From contig JAGGUH010000064.1 in the NCBI GenBank assembly GCA_021158645.1, forward strand, positions 1 to 14,563: a stretch of DNA of 14,563 nucleotides, given 5' to 3'. This document shows, one piece after another, positions 11,956-14,563 of this stretch; positions within the stretch are counted from its first letter, which is position 1, and every line of letters starts with the position of its first letter. The translations under genes were made by a program, and so were the position numbers. Under the pieces are notes generated by a model. The model saw nothing but the letters and a program-made list of their open reading frames with translations. It was not told where the DNA came from and did not search any database. Source of the DNA: a bacterium. Its GTDB lineage: Bacteria; Patescibacteriota; Minisyncoccia; UBA6257; JAGGUH01.

Positions 11956-13716
11956 CTATTCTGATTTTGTGGTAATAATTTTATCTTCAGTATAAGAAGC
12001 AATGACTTTAATTGGAGCGTGCCCCAAAGATGTCATAAACAAACCTTCTCCAATATCAAATCTTTCTAATAATTTTTTTTCAACCTCCGAAAGTCCTAAA
12101 GTTTCAGCAATTAAACCGCTATTTGCTGGAGAATTTTTTAAAAGGAATTGAAACGAAGAGTTGGTAATAATTGGCATTCCATAAGAAGATTTCAAAAAAT
12201 CACTAATATTTTGAGTAATATTGGTAATTCCCAACAAATATTTTCGGGCTCTTTTAACTAACCCTGACAAATAAGAAGCCGAATCTGGATATTTCATCAT
12301 CCACCATGCCTCATCAACTAAAACAATTCTTTTCTTAAGTTTGCTTCTAATTGAAGTCCAAATAAAATCTAAAATAATATACATTGCAATTGGCCTTAAT
12401 TCTTCTTCTAAATCTCTTAAACAAAAAACCGCTAAACGATTATCAATTTTTATTGTTGTTGGTTGATTTAAAAAACCAGCATAAACTCCTTTTGTATAAG
12501 GATACAATCTTCTGGCTAACCCTTCTCCTCCCTCCATTCCTCTCAAAACTTCTTCTAAATCTGAAAGCAAAGGATAGTTTTTAATTTTCGAAAAATCAGT
12601 TTTTGGAGTAATATCTCTTAACTCATATGTTTTTTCAATTGCCTGATATAAAATCGATTCTTCCTCTGGAGAAATTTTTTTTAAAATTATTTTAAAAAGC
12701 CCAATTAAACTTAAAATGTTCGATTTTAAAATTTCCTCATTTGATTCGTCGGGCGAACCCTTAGGCAAATCAAAAGGATTAACCTTATAATCAGAGGCAA
12801 TTGAAATATCAAAAAAACTTCCTCCCAATGTATAAGCCAAATTTTGATACTCTTTTTCTGGATCAATTATTAAAACATCAATATCATTCATTAAAGATCT
12901 TATCGTCTCTAATTTCGCAAAATAACTTTTTCCGGCTCCTGATTGAGCAAAAATTAACATATTTGCATTTTCAAGTGAAAATCTGTCAAAAATCACCGGG
13001 GTGTTATTATAAAGATTAATTCCATAAAGAACTCCGCGATCACTCGATAGGGTTAATGAAACAAAAGGAAAAAAAGTAGAAGCCGGCAAAGTATCTAAAA
13101 CATTATGAACCTTTAGTTTGTCCATTCCTAAAGGAAAACAACTTTCCACTCCGTCCCATTGCAAAAATACTGCTGGTTTAATGTAAATCAATCTTCCCTC
13201 TAACATCAAAGAAATTTCTTTTTCAGCGGCTTCCAAATCTTCCAAATTCTCCGCCCATAAACTAAAATAAAAACCAACTCGAAATAACTTTTCCTGAGCC
13301 TGCTGGAGAGCATCTCTTAATTTTTCAATATTTTGATAGGCAACTTCCAACTCTGGATCTCTAACATATCCCTTTTCTTGTCTTTCAGCAATTTGACTTG
13401 CAACTTGAGCCGCTTTTTTTCTAAGTCGCTTTAAAGCCGAAGAAGTATCAATTGGATGAAAAAAAATACTTGCATCAAAAATTCTTTCTAAATTTACTAA
13501 TTGATTTAGCCATCCAAAATCCAAATAACTTGGATAAGAAAAAACAAAAAAACTTTTTCCGTAAAGATTTCCAAGTTTAAAAAAATTAGAATTAATTTCT
13601 AATCCCGAAGGTGCAATAATATTTTTTAAAATCTCAATTGCGCTTTGTTCTCCAAAAGTTTCTTTAGGTAAAATTATTTTTTCTTTTTTTATTTTTTTAA
13701 AAAATTTAAAAATCAT
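11956..13716 (-). CDS. VirB4/TraC-like type IV secretion ATPase, ATPase-bearing part
   Basis: A 586-aa AAA-type ATPase of the VirB4/TraC family, which powers type IV secretion or pilus-like machines at the inner membrane. Residues 1-200 hold the end of the VirB4 N-terminal fold, including a Lys/Gln/Glu-rich helical stretch (95-145). Walker A is AQSGAGKS (257-264), followed by the IIDPEKEY strand (283-290). Walker B is IVLVDEAWWMM (464-474), and TQNISDF (501-507) provides the conserved Gln motif. The start (13716) overlaps the stop of the preceding gene as TAATG, implying coupled translation. Together the two proteins total 803 aa, the normal length of one VirB4, so the gene appears split. No coupling protein, relaxase or VirB6-like gene is in view. 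Confidence 0.88.
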   Translation of the reverse strand: MIFKFFKKIKKEKIILPKETFGEQSAIEILKNIIAPSGLEINSNFFKLGNLYGKSFFVFSYPSYLDFGWLNQLVNLERIFDASIFFHPIDTSSALKRLRKKAAQVASQIAERQEKGYVRDPELEVAYQNIEKLRDALQQAQEKLFRVGFYFSLWAENLEDLEAAEKEISLMLEGRLIYIKPAVFLQWDGVESCFPLGMDKLKVHNVLDTLPASTFFPFVSLTLSSDRGVLYGINLYNNTPVIFDRFSLENANMLIFAQSGAGKSYFAKLETIRSLMNDIDVLIIDPEKEYQNLAYTLGGSFFDISIASDYKVNPFDLPKGSPDESNEEILKSNILSLIGLFKIILKKISPEEESILYQAIEKTYELRDITPKTDFSKIKNYPLLSDLEEVLRGMEGGEGLARRLYPYTKGVYAGFLNQPTTIKIDNRLAVFCLRDLEEELRPIAMYIILDFIWTSIRSKLKKRIVLVDEAWWMMKYPDSASYLSGLVKRARKYLLGITNITQNISDFLKSSYGMPIITNSSFQFLLKNSPANSGLIAETLGLSEVEKKLLERFDIGEGLFMTSLGHAPIKVIASYTEDKIITTKSE

Positions 13717-14369
13717 TATGCTTCTAATTTTTTTAGAATTTCAAGTCCTGTTTTTTCAATAATTCCTGGATTGTAAAGATTATATAAAAGTTCTATAACT
13801 TCATTTGTAGTTAAAATTTTATTTGCAAGCCCAATTCTTTCTAATCCGCTAATTACCAATTCTACCCTCTGAAGCAACTGATTCTTCTTTTTTTCAAATG
13901 AAAATAATTCTGTTTTTTTAGAAACATTACTTTTCCCAAAAGGAAACTTTAAAAAGGAAAAAATAGAACTTTTCCTATGAATTAAAGGCACATCATAAGG
14001 CACAACAACAAAAAAACTTTTTTGATAAAAAATTCCTTTTTCTACTAATTTCTTAATAAATTCAACATACTCTCTAATTTGCAGTTTTAAAAGATCTGAA
14101 GTTTCTTTTTCTTCTTGTTTTTTTAACCTTTCAAGATATTTTTTTAAACTAATTTCTCGAGAATGAACAATAAGTTGAATAGAAAAATCTAAAGAATTTA
14201 AAAAATCTTGAAAGGTATGGCAAATCATACTCTGCTCTTCATCTGATTTTAGCAAAAGGTTAATTCCAGAAACTGCAATAATCTGGCGCAAAGAACCATT
14301 TTTTAAAATCAAAATTCCATCTTTTATATTTTCAACTTCTAACAATTTATGAGTTGAAGGAAAACGCAT
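13716..14369 (-). CDS. TraC-like N-terminal domain protein of a split VirB4
   Basis: A 217-aa protein without nucleotide-binding motifs. It begins MRFPSTHKLLEVENIKDG, with a beta-rich stretch (GILILKNGSLRQIIAVSGI) and then FLNSLDFSIQLIVHSREI followed by a charged helix. This is the pattern of the N-terminal domain of VirB4/TraC proteins, which usually precedes the ATPase in the same chain. Here it is a separate gene that directly overlaps the ATPase gene by 1 nt. A basic/aromatic loop (about 130-160) may be an insertion. Its start codon abuts a heptad-repeat region, and no promoter is seen there. A PrgI-like membrane gene would be expected further upstream, outside the window. Confidence 0.72.
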   Translation of the reverse strand: MRFPSTHKLLEVENIKDGILILKNGSLRQIIAVSGINLLLKSDEEQSMICHTFQDFLNSLDFSIQLIVHSREISLKKYLERLKKQEEKETSDLLKLQIREYVEFIKKLVEKGIFYQKSFFVVVPYDVPLIHRKSSIFSFLKFPFGKSNVSKKTELFSFEKKKNQLLQRVELVISGLERIGLANKILTTNEVIELLYNLYNPGIIEKTGLEILKKLEA

Positions 14370-14534
14370 AATAAAAATTCAAAATTCAAAATTAAATAAA
14401 TCTCAAATCTCAAATGTCAAATCTCAAATCCAAATTTTAAATCTAAAATCTAAACTTTTAATACCAAATGTCAAAAAAAATTCAAAATATCAAAAATCAA
14501 AATTCAAAATGACAATTCAAAATTCAAAAAGAAT
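14370..14534. repeat. A/T-rich heptad repeat, copy 3 (one arm)
   Basis: A run of A-rich units (aaaattc, tctcaaa, aaatcta, atcaaaa) begins right at the start codon of the TraC-like gene. Positions 14451-14488 equal the reverse complement of 9772-9809 in 37 of 38 positions, and similarity extends from about 14400 to 14534. Only one arm is visible; no T-rich partner follows inside the window. Confidence 0.75.
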
Positions 14535-14563
14535 ATCCCTCCCCCACCTTAATCCTCCCCCTC
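14535..14563. repeat. C-rich/purine-skewed tract at window end, partial
   Basis: The last 29 nt are strikingly pyrimidine-rich (runs of CCCTCCCCC and CCTCCCC), in sharp contrast to the AT-rich surroundings. The complement is a G-rich series with several G runs. It begins exactly where homology to repeat copy 2 stops, so it may be another dispersed repeat or one arm of a GC-rich hairpin. It is cut by the window edge. Confidence 0.35.

Overview
The window looks like chromosomal DNA from a very AT-rich bacterium with a compact genome, most likely a member of the Candidate Phyla Radiation (Patescibacteria, Parcubacteria-like). This is inferred from gene content, not from any marker phylogeny. The supporting signs are a VirB4-type ATPase split in two, a small HHW-motif membrane protein, a phasin-like gene beside UbiB, an archaeal-type ThrRS, a 1051-residue DnaE, many 1-nt or negative gene spacings, and an almost complete lack of Shine-Dalgarno motifs. 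UGA is used as a normal stop (aspS, rpsU, hisS), so the UGA-recoded CPR lineages are excluded.

Layout. Positions 1-1100 (minus strand): a strong promoter with a TetR-type palindromic operator at its start site reads into a 46-aa single-TM peptide, then a wobble-paired hairpin/terminator, a phasin-like protein, a fold-back repeat with perfect 10-bp terminal inverted repeats, and the 5' end of a UbiB/AarF-like kinase. Positions 1182-3153 (plus): a palindrome, then aspS-ndk with an ATGA overlap. Positions 3154-3470: no protein gene, but a perfect DnaA box followed by a promoter and a roughly 165-nt rod-shaped RNA with the architecture of 6S RNA. Positions 3455-3805 (minus): small HHW membrane protein. 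Positions 3894-8934 (plus): dnaE-thrS, 1 nt apart. Positions 8927-9543 (minus): HIT protein-rpsU, convergent with and overlapping thrS. Positions 9544-9993: a 400-nt fold-back repeat. Positions 9994-11827 (minus): lepB-hisS. Positions 11956-14369 (minus): ATPase part and N-terminal part of a split VirB4/TraC-like protein, joined by a TAATG overlap. Positions 14370-14563: a third repeat copy, then a C-rich tract running off the window.

Most genes are housekeeping: three aminoacyl-tRNA synthetases, the replicative polymerase, NDP kinase, signal peptidase and ribosomal protein bS21. The parts most worth checking are the 6S-like RNA, the family of 7-nt-periodic repeats placed directly against minus-strand start codons, the TetR-type operator with its small membrane peptide, the archaeal-type ThrRS, the AspRS lacking its GAD insertion but carrying non-discriminating signature residues, and the split VirB4. 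No tRNA, rRNA, CRISPR array, insertion sequence or transposase was seen.
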